Of a stretch of DNA of 64,000 nt, positions 32,896-45,095 are shown piece by piece. The notes below the pieces were generated by a model. That model was given only the letters and a program-made list of their open reading frames with translations, was not told the origin of the DNA and searched no databases. Position numbers and translations under genes: made by a program. Positions within the stretch are counted from its first letter, which is position 1; every line of letters starts with the position of its first letter. The DNA comes from Euptelea pleiosperma (taxonomy: Eukaryota > Streptophyta > Magnoliopsida > Ranunculales > Eupteleaceae): assembly GCA_035048495.1 (NCBI GenBank), contig CM068543.1, positions 26,649,751 through 26,713,750 on the forward strand. Reading direction: 5' to 3'.

Positions 32896-34843
32896 CCACC
32901 ACCTCATCAATAGCTCATTTACCCTTCCCTACTCTAACACCTATCACTCTCCCTATTATTACCCCAACCCAATCTAATACATCTTTAGTCCATTTAGTCC
33001 CCACACCCACACCCACACCCACACCAACACCATCTAGCCCATCGTCTATACCTCCCATGGATACACCTCAGCCAACAATTCCTCCCGTGGAACATAACAC
33101 ACAACCAACTTCTACCCCCATTATAAATCCTAACTTACCATCTATCAACACCGATCACCTACCCGCTACCACCATGGTCCTACCTATTCATCCCATGAGG
33201 ACTCAAAGTAAAGATGGAATCTTTAAGCCAAAATCTCTTATTGTTACACGATATCCATTACCATTGGCATTAATCACTTGCTCAATACCGGCTGAGTCAA
33301 GCTCCTATTCTCAAGCCCACAAACATATGGAATGAAAGGCAGCCATGGGAGCTGAAATAGATGTGCTGCTCAAACAAGGCAGCTGAACTCTAGTGCCTTC
33401 TCAACCCCAAAAAAATGTTGTGGGCTGTATATGGGTGTACAAGATCAAGCAACTTGTTGATGGGTCCTTTGAGTGATATAAGGCCTGGCTTGTTGCCAAA
33501 GGCTTTCATCAACAATATGGAGTAGACTATGGGGAGACATTTAGTCCCATTGTAAAACCTACCACCATCCATGTAGTTCTCGCTATTGCTATGCACTTTA
33601 ACTAGACAATTAGACAAATGGATGTTCAAAATACATTTTTGCATGGTGTCCTCAATGAAGAGGTTTACATGAGCTAACCGCAAGGGTTTCTTGATCCGGA
33701 CCACCCTTCTCATGTTTGCCGATTGCACGAAGCCATATATAAACTTAAAAAAAGTCCTCGTGCTTGGTTTTTACGCTTCACGGAATATCTTGTCGAACTT
33801 GGGTTTGAAGGTTCCTTGCTGGCTGATCCTTCTTTATTTGTTCGCTCCACCAAGACTGAGGTCATTTTTCCCCTAATGTACATCGATGATATGATTGTCA
33901 CTAGTAACAACATGGGCTCCCTCCAATTACTTATGGATGACTTAAACAAGATCTTCTTAATGAAAGATTTGGGCCCATTGCATTACATTCTTGTATTGAA
34001 GCTTATTGTACCTCCAATAAATTATACTTATGTCAAACAAAATACATCATCGACCTTCTCCGCAGAGCTCAGATGGAAGTGTAAAACCGTTGAAATCTCC
34101 GATGTCACCAAGCTCCAAACTATCTAAAGACATGGGAGATCCATTGCCTGATGGCACCACTTACCGAAGTATTGTTGGCGCCCTTCAATATCAGACATTG
34201 ACTAGACTAGATATCGCTTTCGTCATTAATCAAGTCTGCCAGTTTATGCATTCTCTAACCACTGACCATTGGCAAGCTATTAAGAGAATCCTCCGGTTCT
34301 TAAAAGGGACATTGGACCATGGGATTCATTTCAAACCTGGTTCTTTTGATCTCTTAGCCTACTCCGATGCTGATGGGATTGGTAACCCCGATGATCATCG
34401 TTCGACAAGTGGATATTGTGTCTTCCTAGATCATAATTGTTTTCTCGTGGAGTGCCAAAAAACAAGCAACAGTGGCACGGTCTAGTACTGAGGTTGAATA
34501 TCGCTCTTTATCGCATATGACAACTGAATTATGTTGGATTCAGACTCTGCTAAAGGACTTACACATTTTCTTACCAAAATCTCCTATTCTCTGGTGCGAT
34601 AACATCAGTGCTCTTCATCTTGCTACGAACCCAGTTTTCCACGCATGCACAAAGCACATTGAAATTGATTATCACTTTGTTCAGGAAAAAGTGATACGTC
34701 GAGATATTGAAGTCAGGTATGTTGCGTCTGAAAATCAACTCGCGGATATCTTCACAAAGGGCCTCTCATCTATACGGTTTCAAAGATTGCAAACCAAACT
34801 TACTATTGCATCCCCACCAATCAGCTTGAAGGCGTGTGTATAA
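32896..34843 (+). mobile_element. Ty1/copia retrotransposon, reverse transcriptase-RNase H part, defective
   Basis: A proline/threonine-rich linker (with repeated ACCCACACCC at 33000-33025) leads into the copia reverse transcriptase: KAAMGAEIDVLLKQGS, then [20 protein letters not shown], then the catalytic YIDDM box (about 33880-33895) and KDLGPLHYIL. RNase H follows with ARSSTEVEYRSLSHMTTELC, LWCDNISALHLATNPVFHA, KHIEIDYHFVQE and LADIFTKGL, ending at 34843. At least five in-frame stops lie between 33333 and 33680, and the frame changes near 34020 and 34470. This is the 3' half of the element that starts at 25830. Confidence 0.92.
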
Positions 34844-35070
34844 TTAGGAAACCCACACACGGATTGCCAAGCTGTCATAACAGCCAACGATAATCACTCT
34901 AGAATCCCACCTTCAATATAAGGATTGCCAAAGATGTCGTAACAATGCCATGATTCTGATCTCCTTCTACATAATCCTTCCTTATTTACTATTGTAAAAA
35001 TCTTCCTTATAGTTGGAACATGCCTATTGAGCTTTCCGGCTCACCTCCTATTTACCATGTTTTAGATTCG
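34844..35070. other. Flank after the copia RNase H, possible 3' LTR remnant
   Basis: TGTGTATAATTAGG directly after the RNase H end could be the start of a 3' LTR, and GGATTGCCAA occurs twice within 65 bp. I could not find a partner 5' LTR. No gene is seen. Confidence 0.35.
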
Positions 35071-36295
35071 CCCGAGGGTGCGAGTGGCTAGCTATGAAGA
35101 TCTAGTTAAAAACTGAGAACAATTTTAAAGACTTTCAGAACTTTACTAGACTTTTCAAAAAATTCTAATTGCGAACAAAACCCCGAATGGGAATGTGTAA
35201 GTTAAATTTGATTGAATCCATGTAAAAGTGGGTCAATCCGACATCACCATTGAGTTTTTCTTGTTGAATTACTTTAGGGGACTTAGTCTCTTGACTATTG
35301 CCTGTGTCAATATTACTCATTGTGCAACCCTTGGCCTAGGTTACCCCGAAAATGTTGCAAGTAATATACACCATCGTAAAACATTGAAGAAATGGATTTG
35401 AAATAATAATAAAGTATAATATAACCATTAACCAATTATATGTTAAGTGCATTAGATATAAGGTGTAGTACACCATAGTGAAACCAAATATAAACTCATC
35501 CAAATAATTGATTCAGCGAGCAGAAATCAAAATTATATAAAAAGAGAGAACTTGTTTGTATTTAGAGATGTGAGAACCAAGGAAACTATGAGAGGATTGA
35601 AGGAGATGATAAAAGGGTTTTAATTAGGGCTGCAACTTGGGTGTGTTCAATCTGACTAGGTTAGGGTTGGGTTGGCCCCTGTTGGGTTCGGGCTTGAATT
35701 TTGACAACCTGATCAAATAAGGTGGTGCTATGGCTGAGGCTTCAACTAAATTTGAGCCCGACATATACACTGTACACACACATACACACATTATCAAAGA
35801 CATATATGCTTGAGACAAATCCATAGAGGTGACCCATTGCAAGAGGTGCATCACATCACCAATGGCTTGACAATTTTGTATGAGAATGTGATTGAGCAGT
35901 TGAAAAGCTCATTGTTATGTTGCTGATAATGGAGGTATTTTTTAGTCTTGCCTGAAGCCGTGTGTTTCGCTAATGTGTAAGTCTCGTTCTGCTGCAAACT
36001 TGTGTTACCATTCACAATTGTGTTATTATCTGCAGGTGAAGGCAAATTATTTGACATGTTTAGAAGCAAGATTATATGGAGAATTTTGGACTCGTAATTC
36101 TTATATGAATGAACATGTAAAGATGACGAATATAAACGTACATATAATTTGTTAATGTGGTCTTATTTAATTACAAGTTGTGGAAATAAAGTTATTTAAT
36201 AGATAGCATAGCGGTCATTGTATTGATCTTGGTTTTTAAACCATGGGTCGGGCTGAGAATCATGGATCGGGTCTGGTAGACTCGGAAGAGAGAGC

Positions 36296-36319
36296 GAGAG
36301 AGAGAGAGAGAGAGAGAAT
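36296..36319. repeat. GA microsatellite
   Basis: An (AG)n run of about 11-12 units; the partner in block A is at about 21978-21993 and is shorter. Confidence 0.85.
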
Positions 36320-36791
36320 TGCCCATGCCCGGTGACATCTCATGCAAACTAGGAAAATGCTCCCCCACAGATAACCGAACAAAAATATGAGGTTGAAGCC
36401 ATCGGCCATAGGATTTTAGAGATCCAAGGTCCACGAGGCAACACCTGTAAAGGGTAAATTGTTGTTGCCTCATGGACAACGGATCTCTTGAATCCAATGG
36501 TCAATGGACTCAACCACACGTATATTTTTGTTCGGTTATCCATGGGGTAGCACAACTCTCCAAACTATAACATTCATTTAAAATTAATATTTTGTTATTA
36601 AGGCCCCACTTAGTATCCTGTTTGTACTTTGCAGGAAAGTATTTGTAGGAAAATATATTGGTTTATCAAATGTTTGCAATTTGTTGGGAAAATATTCGTA
36701 TGGTTGGGAGGGGAGAGCTGTTGGGGAAGTCCATGGGAGAGGAGAGAGTCATTTACCAATTGTTTGCAGCCACTTTGTAGTACTACCAAGC

Positions 36792-37325
36792 TAGGGCCAT
36801 GTCGATACTTGTGGCCTAAGGCGAAAAATATATATAAGGAATTTTTTTATATATAATATATTAATATATATTGTATTAATTAAAAAAATTAAACTCTATA
36901 TAATGGAAAATATGTATAAAAAAAATATTCTTGATAATAAAAAACTACAAAAAAATTTAGATGTAGAAGACTCCCGTTGCAGTCGATGCAGAGGACTCTC
37001 GTGGCCCTACATAGATCATTTTTTGGGCCCAATGACTGCGTGGATGTACAACCCATCTATTGGTTGATAAACACACTAAAATTCAGCTTGATTAATGATT
37101 TCTAGCTATTGGATTTACTACCCAAAAAACATGCTTTAATCCAACGGCGGCTAAAATCATGTTCTAAAAAGTATTAAACTCTATGACTAGAGATAATCAA
37201 TCAGGTTGATTTTTGGTTTGTATATGCAATAAGGGATGGGCTAAAAATCCATGTGGCTGGGGGCTTTCTCTCACAAAGGGGCCTTAGGCGACTGCCTTCA
37301 TGGCCATAAGGTAGAGCCGGCCCTG
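36792..37325. mobile_element. hAT-type MITE with 8-bp target duplication
   Basis: The right end, read inward on the minus strand, is CAGGGCCGGCTCTACC, a classic hAT terminus. The left end TAGGGCCATGTCGATA is a degraded partner, and GGCCTAAGGCG on the left pairs with CGCCTAAGGCC text near the right end. TACCAAGC flanks both sides (36784-36791 and 37326-37333), the 8-bp duplication of hAT elements. The interior (about 36960-37260) holds a part of the fold-back family also seen at 38516, so it is probably nested. It is non-coding. Block A has the empty site GACCAAGC near 22432. Confidence 0.85.
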
Positions 37326-37535
37326 TACCAAGCATTGCCTAAAGTGCAAACAAACGCATGTGCCAACATGTGCCACCACTAGAAACAAATTAAAATATAA
37401 AATACCCTTGCTGTCATAATAAAGTTTAAACAAATTCATGTGTCACCTCACTAGTAACAATTTAAAATATAAAATACCCGTGCGTGTATAAAGAATAGTA
37501 GAGATATGACGATGGCCGGTCAGTTTGATTCTTGA

Positions 37536-37695
37536 CGCACAAGTTTTATTTTATTTATTTATTATTTATTTATTTATTCTCTACCTTTATTTATTTATTT
37601 ATTATTATCTTTTATTTATTTATTTATTATTATATTTTATTTATTTATTTATTATTATTTATTTATTTATTTATTGTTATTTATTTATTATTATC
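37536..37695. repeat. ATTT-type microsatellite
   Basis: About 160 bp of imperfect (TTTA)n with TTATTA interruptions, followed at about 37739-37759 by a run of about 20 T. It is absent from block A. Confidence 0.9.
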
Positions 37696-37814
37696 TTTTG
37701 CTAGGTGCCGAACTCTCTCTCATTGGTTGCAGGTCCTTGTTTTTTTTTTTTTTTTTTTTCTATATATTTTTTGTAGTTTTTGGTTTGACAAGTGAGTAAT
37801 AAGTTAAAGTAGGA

Positions 37815-38125
37815 TCAAGGTTTTAAAGGGGCCGTTATAACGTATAATGGACTGGGGGCAATACCGAGCATTTTTCCCGTTATAACAAATTGTAAAGTTC
37901 GGGGGAGAAAATGAAGAAAAAAAAAAAGAAGGCGGTAAAATTCAAATTTCAAAATTTCAATAAAAAAATAACGGAAATAAGGGAAAATTAATTTTCCACA
38001 AATTTCTCAGAAAATAACGGTTGTTATTTTTGTTATAACGGAGAAATAATGGAAAATAATGTCCGTTATAACGTAATGGGAGATGACCAAATCCGTTATA
38101 ACGGCCGTCTTTTAAACCATGGATA
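37815..38125. mobile_element. Fold-back element of the CCGTTATAACGG family
   Basis: The left end AGGTTTTAAAGGGGCCGTTA and the right end TAACGGCCGTCTTTTAAACC are inverted, each with CGTTATAACG next to it. The interior is rich in AAAATAACGG. It is the cleanest member of the family in the window; the partner in block A is 22690-22910. Confidence 0.65.
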
Positions 38126-38515
38126 GGAGTAGGACTGCTAAATATGGGTTTTAAGGGGTCTTATGCCTAGGAAGAGGCATCCCAAAAAAAAAACAGGGAT
38201 GCCACTTTCCCTAATAGGGAAAGGAGTAATCTTGAAAGCACAACTTTATCCTTTCACCCAAACACCCTCACTGTGCAAATCCAACTTATGCCACATACAA
38301 AAAGTTGGTCCAAAATCAACTTTCAAATGCGTTGTTGTAAGGTCACATGTAGTTGGACACTTAGAATGTCAAACTGTAAATTAGAGTTCCCGGTTACTTG
38401 GGGAATCTAACCTTTTTTAAAAAAAAATAACGTGCAAAAGAAATGGAAAAACCGATTGGCATAGTCTCCGGTTTCCTTAGGTACATATCTCACAACTTAG
38501 GAAAAATTTTAGATT

Positions 38516-38891
38516 CAGAGGACTTTGGATGCAGTCGATGCAGAGGGGTCTCATGGCCCAATATGGCTCATTGTTTGGCGCCCACTAACCGCATGGATGT
38601 GTACCCCACCCCTTGGTGGATATGCATACTAAAAATCAGCTTGGTTGATAATTTGTAGCCATTGGATTAAGTGTCCAAAAGATATGCAAAAAACGTGCAT
38701 GAATCCAACGGTTACTGTCAATCCTAAAAAAGTGCTAAAATCTTTGGCTAGATAAAATCAATGTGATTAATTTTTCGTATTCATATCCACCAAGGGGTGG
38801 GATAAACATCCATGGGGTTATTGTGCCCCAAAAAATGAGCCATGTTGGGCCACGAGACCCCTCTACATCGACTGCATCCATAGTCCTCTGG
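38516..38891. mobile_element. Fold-back MITE with CAGAGGAC ends
   Basis: The left arm CAGAGGACTTTGGATGCAGT continues into CGATGCAGAGGGGTCTC. The right arm ends GACCCCTCTACATCGACTGC, then ATCCATAGTCCTCTG. The arms are about 45 bp. The interior has GCCATTGGATTAAGTG and AATCCAACGG, like the elements at 4335 and 36960. It is missing from block A, so it came after duplication II. No convincing target duplication was found. Confidence 0.75.
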
Positions 38892-39111
38892 ACAATGCCA
38901 TTGGATTCAAAAGATCCTTAGGTCCACGTGGCAAAAACTATTTTACCTTTTGCAGATGTTGCCTAGTGGACCGTGGATCTTTTAAATCAAACGGCGAATG
39001 GCCTCAAATGTATGTTCTTTTGTCCAGTTATTCATGGGGAAACATTTTTCTAAAGCAAGATAAATAAGTAGAGATGGGAGATGGAAGAGATCATGTTTGG
39101 TGATTACAGCG

Positions 39112-40927
39112 ATGACTTCATGGATCACCATGCTTCTCTTTGTAGTTCTTGCAGGGCTATGGTCGATTGCCTACCTCATACGCTCATTTAGAGGGAAATC
39201 CCGGCTTCCTCCAGGTCCCTGGGGGCTGCCAGTTCTTGGCAACCTTCACATGTTGGGTGATCTCCCTCATCGCAGCCTCCATCGGTTGGCCAAGAAGTAT
39301 GGTCCAATCATGCACATACGGCTCGGTTTTGTTCCAGCCGTCGTGGTCTCATCCCCTCAGGTGGCCGAGTTGTTCCTCAAGACGCATGACATCACCTTCG
39401 CTGGTCGACCCAAAATCCAGGCTTCCGAGTACATGTCTTATGGAACCAGGGGCATGGGATTTTCCACATACGGCCCTTATTGGCGAAATATTCGAAAATT
39501 GTGCACTTTAGAGCTCCTTACTAGTTCAAAGATTGATTCATTCCAGCCCATGAGGAGAGAGGAGCTAGGCCGTCTTGTTAAGTTACTCAGTGGTGCTGCA
39601 AATACTCGGGCAGTGGTTGATCTTAGCGCTGAAGTGGGATTGCTTATTGAGGAAATGACATGCCGGATGATATTTGGCAGCGGCAAGGACGACAGGTTCA
39701 ACTTTAAACCAGTCATCCAGGAGGCCTTGAAGATAGCTGGAGAGTTCAACCTAGCTGATTATGTCCCATATGTCGGGAAACTCGATCTTCAGGCATGGTT
39801 TCTATAATGACAAATAACCTATTGTAGCCATGATTTTAAAATTTAACAAGTCGAATCGAAACTCAGCTGAGTCAACTCGATTTGGTGAGATTTCATAATT
39901 TTATTAACTCGCTGATGACCTTTCGAGTTGAGGTTTTAAAATATTTCATTTTTTTTTTTGAGACAGTAAAAAGGCAAAAGGTTTTGTCATGTATATGAAG
40001 CATTAATCAAATAAAAGAAACTTTAAAAACAAGGGAAATAGCGTTACCCTTGTTGTTAGAGCAATATATATGTGATAATAACATTCTATAAATCCTTGCC
40101 TCCAGGGACTAACTCGCCGCATGAAGGCCATCAGTAAGGTCTTAGATGAATTCTTAGAGAAGATCATCGAGGAGCATGCACAAGATGCTCGAGACCAGTG
40201 GGAGAATCATCGGGACTTCATCGACGTATTGTTGTCATTGAAGGAGTCCAATGCACATGAAATGCAGCTGGATCGAAATAATATCAAGGCAATCATCTTG
40301 GACATGCTTGGGGGAGGAATGGACACATCAAGTACTGCAATAGAGTGGGCCATGTCTGAACTCCTGAGGCATCCACAGGTTATGAAACGAGCCCAAGAAG
40401 AATTAGAGAGTGTAGTTGGCATGGACCGGGTGGTAGAGGAGACTGATTTAGCAAAGTTTGACTACTTGGACATGGTGGTGAAGGAAAGCATGAGGCTCCA
40501 TCCGGTCGCCCCACTGCTCATCCCTCATGAGTCCATGGAAGACATCACGATAAACGGATACCATATACCCAAGAAGTCTCGGGTCATGATAAATGTTTGG
40601 GCAATTGGGCGCGACCCCGATGCATGGTCTGACAATGCTGAAGAATTCTGTCCTGAGAAATTTATTGGTACCAATATAGATGTTCGGGGTCATGACTTCC
40701 AACTCTTACCATTTGGATCAGGTCGTAGAGGGTGCCCAGGATTGCAGTTAGGCTTAACATTGGTTCGACTAGTAGTTGCACAGTTGGTACACTGCTTCGA
40801 TTGGGAGCTTCCGGATGGCATGTCACCCAGAGACTTGGACATGAATGAGAAATTCGGCATAACAGTACCAAGGGCTAACCATCTACTTGCCGTCCCAACT
40901 TATCGCCTACACATAAAAAATTCATGA
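39112..40927 (+). CDS. Cytochrome P450 copy 4, CYP736A/CYP71AU-like
   Basis: Exons 39112-39792 and 40106-40927 give 500 aa. The intron is only 313 bp (39793-40105), again GC...AG, and free of MITEs. Present are the anchor after MTSWIT, hinge [15 protein letters not shown]-helix GGGMDTSS, K-helix [18 protein letters not shown], and the heme loop [10 protein letters not shown] with Cys437. All key sites are intact, so this and copy 3 are the best candidates for active enzymes. It differs from copy 3 near the I-helix (Gly for Ala; Ser for Ile after DTS), which may alter the active site. The TATA-like TAAATAAG at 39061 is weaker than in the other copies. An out-of-frame ATG at 39093 precedes the start, as in copy 3. 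Confidence 0.93.
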
Positions 40928-40979
40928 GGAGTGTCCTCTCATCTCACGATTTGTTCTCATGGGTGTGTCTTGAGTGTCT

Positions 40980-43454
40980 TCCTAGTCCTCTTTTGTTTGT
41001 CTTTTAAATAAGGAAGACCACCTTTTGTTTTTTAAGTTTTTGTTGGATAGATTGTCTTTGTTTTTTTGTACCAGTGTGACCTCATTTATGCTCAAATGTT
41101 CATAATCATAAAAGGTTTCAAGGGATTTTTTTCCTTTATATTTTGCTTTTGGTTGTGATGTAATAAGGTATACATGATGCCAAAACACATTTTTGTTACT
41201 CACTGCTGCCATATGGGCCCACTGACCGAAGACCAGATAGATGTTTAGCAAACCCCTTGGTAGCTATTCACTCCAATAATCAGATTATTTGATTATTTGT
41301 AGCAGTTGGTTTTAATACTCAAAAAATGGTTGGATCCAATGGCTAGAATCACATGCACCTTAAAAATTACTATAATCTAATGGCTAGGGATGACCAATAA
41401 GGGTATTTTTGGTATGTACTAGGAGGTTTGCACATGGACATGCAAATAGAATTGGACTGAAAACGTGAATAATTAGTTAAACGAAAACGTTTGAATCAAA
41501 ATATGAACGAACGAAGGTTGCATGAATTTGAAAAGTACCTAAGTGAGTTTTGAATAAGAATTGAAATAATAGAGAAGTTCAAGCCTCGTAGAAAATAGTG
41601 TAGGACAAGCAGAGAGTGAACGTAATAGTGTGAATCAAAACATAGAGAGGGATTACAGAGAACCTTAACCGATGTATTATAAAAAATTTATGGAGAAGAA
41701 GAAAAATTAATTCTAGAGGGAGAAGGTGTGGGTAATTATGTCTATGTTTCAGAAACTTATAATGTGCGCGCAATTCTATATAATTTAAGAAATAGAAATT
41801 TTACATATCTTAATGTTAACATTTTTTAACATATGGTAACAAATTAGAATCTATAAAAGAAAAATAATGAAGGACTAATCTGTTAATTTGAAAAGAGATG
41901 AGGCACGCGTTCAACGTGTTGTCTTAAAGCAGATTCATCCCTTGCACCATCTATGTGTTACTGACAAGTTTATAAAACATCTACTCCCAGGATTTAGCAG
42001 CTCGATTGAATGTATGCAGCACTCTAAGACCCTTAATCCTACAAACTCATTTAAAATTATAAACTCAAAGAAAAGAGAGAACGTGTCTCTATGTAAACTA
42101 TTATTATGAAATTTTCTTACACACTCCTATTTTCCTCTCTTTATATAGAATTGGAAAAAACATTCAAGTAAAGAGTCTAATTAAACTGTACATGAAATGT
42201 TACAAAAATTAATGAGTTTTATATGTCCATGGACCGTTATTAAATTCAAAGTGAATGTGCATAATAAACATGTATTTTAGTGTGAGAAAATCAAAAGTCA
42301 TTTTAAACTTTTAATATATAGCCCATAACCCATAACTCATAATCCACAGTCCACAACCCGTGGCCTATGCCTCTTTTCATTCAAAAATTTTTAGTTTTAA
42401 AAACCTTTAAATAACATAAGGAATGTTGTGGAGAAAGGAAGTCCGGTTAATTTCTATTTTTTTTAATTTTGGGCGTAGAAGGAAATTATCAAGTCGTGGG
42501 AGAAAGAAAGTATAGTGGTAGTAGAAAAGGGTATAACAGCCATAAAAAGGAAAAATGTATTTAAGTCAATAAAAAGTTTTTATCATATCGGTGTTTTTAT
42601 AAGTGATATAATATAGATATTCATAAAAGGGTGGGCTAAACCTCCATTCCATTAGTGGGCTCATAGGGCAATGGTGAATAAACAAATTTGGATGTACCTT
42701 GTTACATATTTTTCCTTTTTCTCTACATTTTCAAAATGAGGGCCTGTTTTCTAGACTTGACACTGCAAACCACTCATAATTAATTCTGCACAAAATTAAA
42801 TTTTCTTACACAACCGCTGAGGTGGGGTGCAATGCATTTAGCTACCACGTCTCTCACTAAAACCATAATTCATAAAATGGTATGCGCATGACGTGGACAA
42901 GGGATCATCCACGGGGCCAATCTTGATGGTTGTATAATCAATTGAACAACTAGATTGACTGCATTAGCCCTCTACATGCCAACAAACATCCGTTGGATGA
43001 GAAGTTTATAGCGACCCTCCATCAAATCTAGGCCTATAATTTTGGGCCAAAGCCCAGCTTGTGGCCTGATCTGGATCGGTCTGATATGGTCATTAGGCTG
43101 GGCCCAGTCCTGCCCACTAAAGCCCAACCTGATGTTGGCCCAGCCCAAGCTCATCGCTAGCCGCTCCCTTTTGAAAATTCAATTTTTGTATTTGAAAATT
43201 TGACCCTTTTTACCCCTACATCCCCTAAATTCAAAAAATACCCTACACATCCCCCCCCATGTTTACTAAAAATATCCTTCTTTTAACCCTCCAACATTAA
43301 TAAAAATGGGGGCATCCTATTTCTTTTTACAAGTTTTTCCTGTAAAACCACCTAACCCCCTCCCATTTTTAAGCTATGTTTCTACTGTCAAGCATTCTCT
43401 CTACTCTCAAGCAATCTCTACAAAAGATTTAAACCTTGAAGAAAATGTCAATCC
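40980..43454. other. No gene; AT-rich intergenic DNA
   Basis: I see no recognisable coding sequence. 41218-41440 carries a fragment of the fold-back family (GATGTTTAGCAAACCCC, GTTGGATCCAATGGCTAG). 42990-43160 has GGGCCAAAGCCCAGC and GGCTGGGCCCAG words typical of retroelement debris. Confidence 0.4.
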
Positions 43455-43632
43455 TTTTTTTTTATACCATGGGTATCCGGGACTCTTAGAGCACCCGACT
43501 AATCTCATGGGAAATGCAAGTCACCCCTACCAAACGTGCCAGATGTACTAGGATAAATCCTAGGGGTATGGCTGCCCAAGGAGATTTGAACTCAGGACCA
43601 CATGTTTACCGAGGTAGGGTCTAGACCATCTT
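43455..43632 (-). mobile_element. tRNA-derived SINE, minus strand
   Basis: On the minus strand, GAGTTCAAATCTC (43581-43593) matches the B box of a tRNA-type Pol III promoter. The body runs on through GAGTCCCGGATACCC and ends in TATA plus an A-run (a T-run at 43455-43463 on the + strand). This recalls the Au-SINE class of flowering plants. The 5' part with the A box is not clear, so it may be 5'-truncated. No target duplication was assigned. Confidence 0.6.
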
Positions 43633-43639
43633 GCATTTG

Positions 43640-44660
43640 TTGGAATATGATATGGATCAGATCTTTTCAAATTTATACATTTGTTAGAATTATAATTACT
43701 AAAGTTACATTTATTAGAACTCTAAAAAAACTAAAATATTTGGATTTTTTAGATTTGTTATATTTCTAACATTTATTATAATTGTTAAAAAATTTAGCTT
43801 TGTTACATTACTACATTTGTTAAAAAAATCTGAAAAATTTAGATTTGTTACATTAGTAAGAAATCTAAAGTTACATTTATTACATTGTTAGAAATAAAAA
43901 AAATCTACAAAATTTAGATTTGTTAAAAATGTAAATTTGTTGCATTTATTACATTTGTTAGATATCAAAAAACTCTAAGAACTTGAGAATTGTTACAATT
44001 GTTAATAAATTTGATTTATTACAGTAATATGAAAATTAAAGTTACTTTCTTAGATTTATTACATTTCTTAAAAATCTAAAACGATTTAGATTTTTTACAT
44101 TAATAAGAAACTTAAAGTTATAATTAATACGTTTTTAGAAAATTTAAATTTATTACATTAATTAATAAGAAAACTAAAGTTGCACTTATTAGATTTGTAT
44201 GCATTTGTTAGAAATTTTAAAAAGCTAAAAAATTCGAAAAAAAATTTAAAATAAAAAATCTTAAAAATTAGAAAAAATCTTAAAAATTTTTAAAAATTCT
44301 AAAAGAAATTAAAATGTTCTTAAAAATTATAAAAACTCTAAAAACTTATAAATCCTAAAAAAAATGCTAATTTTTTTTTCTAAAATGTTAAATAATTGTA
44401 AAAGAAAACTAAGAAACTTTTAACAGAATAACTTTTAACAGAATTTAAAAAGTTCTTAAAATTTTCAAAAAATTCTAGAAAATTAAAATATAGTAAATAT
44501 AAAAATATTTAACATTCTAAAAATTAAAAAAGATCCATAAAATTCTACGACTCTAAAAAATTAAAGAACTCAAAAAATCTAATGAATTATAAAAATTCTA
44601 AATAAATTTAAAAGATTTAAAAGTTCCTAAAAAATTCTAATTGCTAAAATAAGTACTTAT
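43640..44660. repeat. One-kilobase low-complexity AT block
   Basis: Built almost wholly of short words such as ACATTTGTTAGAA, TTTAGATTTGTTACATT and TCTAAAAATT in shifting order. The left half is rich in ATTTGTTA, the right half in TTAAAAATTCTAAAA. It has no coding potential. Confidence 0.8.
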
Positions 44661-45019
44661 TAACTTAGTGTTAGATACTTATATCCCTCAAACTTAGTTT
44701 TACACCCCCATCTAAATTAAAAAGGAATTAGTTATAAACCCTCTTTAACCTAGTGTCACAGGCACTTAAATTATTTATAAACCCTAGACTTAAACCATTG
44801 GATGGATCCTTGTAATTATGAACATGTAGATTTAGATTAGGATGGGATACTAACCTAAGAACGTATCTTAGAATCTATAAGATCCCCTAACCCTAATGAG
44901 GCATCGTCCTAAAAAATGTAAACAAATTACTCTACCAAATGGAATCAGGTAATAAGGAGTTTGGAATCTATGTCTCAATAAGAACATGCATTCTTCTCAT
45001 CTCTAACCTTTCTTCATCT

Positions 45020-45095
45020 CTTTATTTTTTCTGTTCTCGGAATCTAACTTGAGCGTCGGAGCTCTCCCAATCGACCCCCCCTTTCCATCGGATGC
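45020..45095 (+). mobile_element. Possible LTR-end fragment
   Basis: TCTAACTTGAGCGTCGGAGC (45041-45060) is close to a sequence often present near the end of plant Ty3/Gypsy or TRIM LTRs. Nothing else of such an element adjoins it, so the call rests on one motif. Confidence 0.35.

Larger units (their letters stand above)
35070..40975 (+). repeat. Segmental duplication II, copy B (contains P450 copy 4)
   Basis: Partner of 20335-25475. It shares the start near GTGCGAGTGGCTAGC, AGGGTTGGGTTGG, the GA microsatellite, the CCGTT element, the leader and the gene. It lacks the MITE pair of copy A and has gained a hAT MITE (36792), an ATTT microsatellite and a CAGAGGAC MITE (38516). Non-coding parts 35545-36790 hold no gene. 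Confidence 0.8.

Noticed and set aside
33000..33030. Telomere-like ACCCACACCC repeat
   Set aside because: It encodes the proline/threonine linker of the copia polyprotein and is not the plant telomere unit.
37532..37795. 87-residue frame as a membrane peptide
   Set aside because: It is the translation of the ATTT microsatellite and the T run.
43581..43593. tRNA gene
   Set aside because: Only the B box is present and no cloverleaf can be drawn; a SINE fits better.
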